Origin: Sarcophilus harrisii
Lineage: Eukaryota > Chordata > Mammalia > Dasyuromorphia > Dasyuridae
Length of the DNA: 64,000 bases
Assembly: GCF_902635505.1 (NCBI RefSeq)
Contig: NC_045427.1
Span: 598,193,665 to 598,257,664, forward strand
Direction: 5' to 3'
Below are positions 62,370 to 64,000 of this stretch, piece by piece. The position numbers were made by a program, and so were the translations under genes. Within the stretch, counting starts at the first letter, position 1, and each line of letters opens with the position of its first letter. The notes below the pieces were generated by a model. That model was not told where the DNA came from. It was given only the letters and a program-made list of their open reading frames with translations, and ran no database searches.

Positions 62370-62785
62370 CACAGATCCTTGTTCATTGTCTGCTCAAGCC
62401 TTTCACAATATGGTTCCAACCTGTCTTTCTAAACATATTTCATATTACTTCCCCTTTCACATAATCTGCCTACTTGCACGATTCATTTTTTCCATTTACT
62501 ACCTATCTCTTGCCTTTAGCACAGGATGTCCTACATGCCTGGAAAGCTCTTCCCTCCCCTCCAGTGCCTTAAGGAATTCCTAGTCTTTTAAAGCTCAGCA
62601 CAAATACATCTTCTCTTACCTGATCTTTTACTTTCTGCCTCCATGAAATATTTTTATATTTTTATGCTTGCCCCAGTGGAATGTGAGCATCTAGAGGGCA
62701 AGGACTATTTCTTTCCTGTTCTTTGAGCCTTGAACAGTGCTTGGCATATTGTAAATATTTAATAAACTCTTGTCTAATTTTTATT
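62370..62785 (+). mobile_element. L2 LINE 3' end
   Basis: It contains the L2-type 3' series: 'AAAGCTCAGCACAAATAC', 'GTGAGCATCTAGAGGGCAAG' and 'TGCTTGGCATATTGTAAAT', ending ATTTAATAAACTC. The short coding-like frame here (62386-62583) is part of the decayed LINE end. Confidence 0.65.
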
Positions 62786-62799
62786 AGATATCTGGTTAG

Positions 62800-62842
62800 T
62801 ATATATATATATATATATATATATAACTGATATATATATATA
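62800..62842. repeat. (AT)n microsatellite
   Basis: Two alternating AT tracts split by ACTG, directly after the L2 3' end. Confidence 0.9.
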
Positions 62843-63364
62843 CTGATCAGTCATGTATATATGATATACATATCAGTTTGAATAACAAATTTACAGTTTT
62901 CTCTCCAATTCCCATTGCTTCTGGTTTTGCTTTGATTCCAAATAAACAAAAGAACCCTAAGATGGTCTCTGAATCTTATCCTTCCCAGTTATTTCAAATG
63001 CTTTTTATATGACAAGAGCTCAAAAGGCACTATCCTAGTTACCTAAATCTTATGTCTTTTCAAACTGATGTTTAGAACCAAACACATTATCATACCCTCA
63101 TTAGGGTCTTATCAAGGCAAAATACAGATTAAAAAATCACTAATTTAAAAAAAGTGAATAGTAGTAAAATAAGCAACTGCCGAGTTGGACATTCTGGTAC
63201 TATGGTACTTGGTACAGGTACTATGATACTTGGAAATAAAAACACAAATAGAACTACCTTCCTCTTCCTTTCCCATGGTCCTTATGTCATGGGTAACATA
63301 CAACAGGGCTAAGTTGTCTTCTTCCTCTTTTCTTTCTCATTCCCCTCTCCCACTTTTGATCTGA

Positions 63365-63560
63365 CTTATTGTACATCATGACAAATGTGGAAAAATGTGG
63401 AAAAAAGAATGGCATGTGTTTAACCTATATTGGATTACTTTCTGTCTAAGGGAGAGGTGAGGAAGGAGGGAGAAAAAATTGAATTGGAATTTTGTAAGGG
63501 TGTTGAAAACTACCTTTGAATGTATTTTGAAAAACAAAAAGCTATTTAAAAAAATCTTTT
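63365..63560 (+). mobile_element. L1 3' end
   Basis: Order TGTGGAAAAATGTGG, ATTGGATTACTTTCTG, GGGAGAGGTGAGGAAGG, GTGTTGAAAACTACC and AAAAACAAAAAGCTATTTAA, the tail of a marsupial L1 subfamily, ending in an A-rich stretch. Confidence 0.6.
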
Positions 63561-64000
63561 AGACTGTTAAGCTTGAGGTCGGTGGCTGTCTTCTGAACTA
63601 AGAACTTTTTAAATTTATATTTTATATATAAATTTTTATATATATATTTTAATATTTTTAAATTTATATTTTAAATAATAAGACTTTATTTAAAAATGTT
63701 TTTGGGCCTTGTAATTTGCCAACCACTGCTTTTGGGGAGCCATATGTGACATAGCTCTCTGGTTCCTCAACTGCCTACTCCCCTTCCTAAAACATAAGTC
63801 ATATAAACAGTCACAAAATAAAATTTTAAGCAAAAACAGAAATTTCAGGAAAGGTGAAGACATATCTATACTGATCTGGAATACTTTGGTATCCCTGTAA
63901 ATTGATTTGCCCCAGAATGCCTATGCTGTTAAAAATTGACCTACCCTCCAATCCAATAAAGTTATTTATTCTTTCTGGAAATCAGGCCACCATTCATCAT

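Larger units (their letters stand above)
53790..64000 (-). other. PKM intron 1, mostly unannotatable sequence
   Basis: More than 10 kb upstream of the start-codon exon with no CpG island and no recognisable coding exon. It is AT-rich and holds scattered old repeats, listed separately: CR1-like, MIR, SINE, L2, L1 3' ends and AT microsatellites. The PKM promoter, normally CpG-rich, must therefore lie beyond 64000. No strong enhancer-like feature stands out by eye. Confidence 0.7.

Overview
The window is vertebrate, mammalian-type DNA, and its repeats point to a marsupial. L1 3' ends, half-L1 (HAL1-like) ORF1 elements and MIR/CORE-type SINEs of the kind I know from marsupials are spread throughout. 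The youngest L1 3' ends resemble those I associate with Australian (dasyurid-like) genomes. That species-level guess is from memory, not from a search.

The one gene that can be reconstructed is PKM (muscle pyruvate kinase), on the minus strand. Its ten coding positions run from exon 2 (start codon at 53785) to exon 12 (stop at 39633), with a 3'UTR and AATAAA signal down to about 38795. All but one coding exon have the lengths I know from the human gene, and all splice sites are GT/AG. Exons 9 (PKM1 type) and 10 (PKM2 type) are both present and intact in reading frame, with a long pyrimidine tract and a UAGGGC motif at exon 9 that match the known PTB/hnRNP A1 control of their mutually exclusive use. 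The conceptual products are 533 aa (M2) and 532 aa (M1). The noncoding first exon and promoter lie beyond 64000.

Positions 1-38790 hold no protein-coding exon I can recognise. The left part has a 1.3 kb CpG island (about 5440-6700) with a CCAAT box, GC box and splice donors; by human gene order it may be the leftward promoter of GRAMD2A, but no coding exon confirms this. The rest is repeat-dense: an L1 ORF2 copy at 13.3-15.2 kb, two HAL1-like elements at 15.2-19.3 kb, short L1 tails with clear target-site duplications, LTR fossils at about 9.9, 21.5, 29.3, 32.0 and 32.6 kb, a 24-bp minisatellite with 96-bp higher-order structure at 19.9-20.2 kb, three CTCF-like motifs at 20.5-21.3 kb, and a long CTG/ATG repeat at 28.6 kb.

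The most noteworthy points are the allosteric-loop substitutions and one-codon-short M1 exon in PKM, a repeat placed directly at the exon 6 splice acceptor, a 32-base C run in intron 2, and the CTCF-like cluster beside the minisatellite. I found no clearly new biological system.
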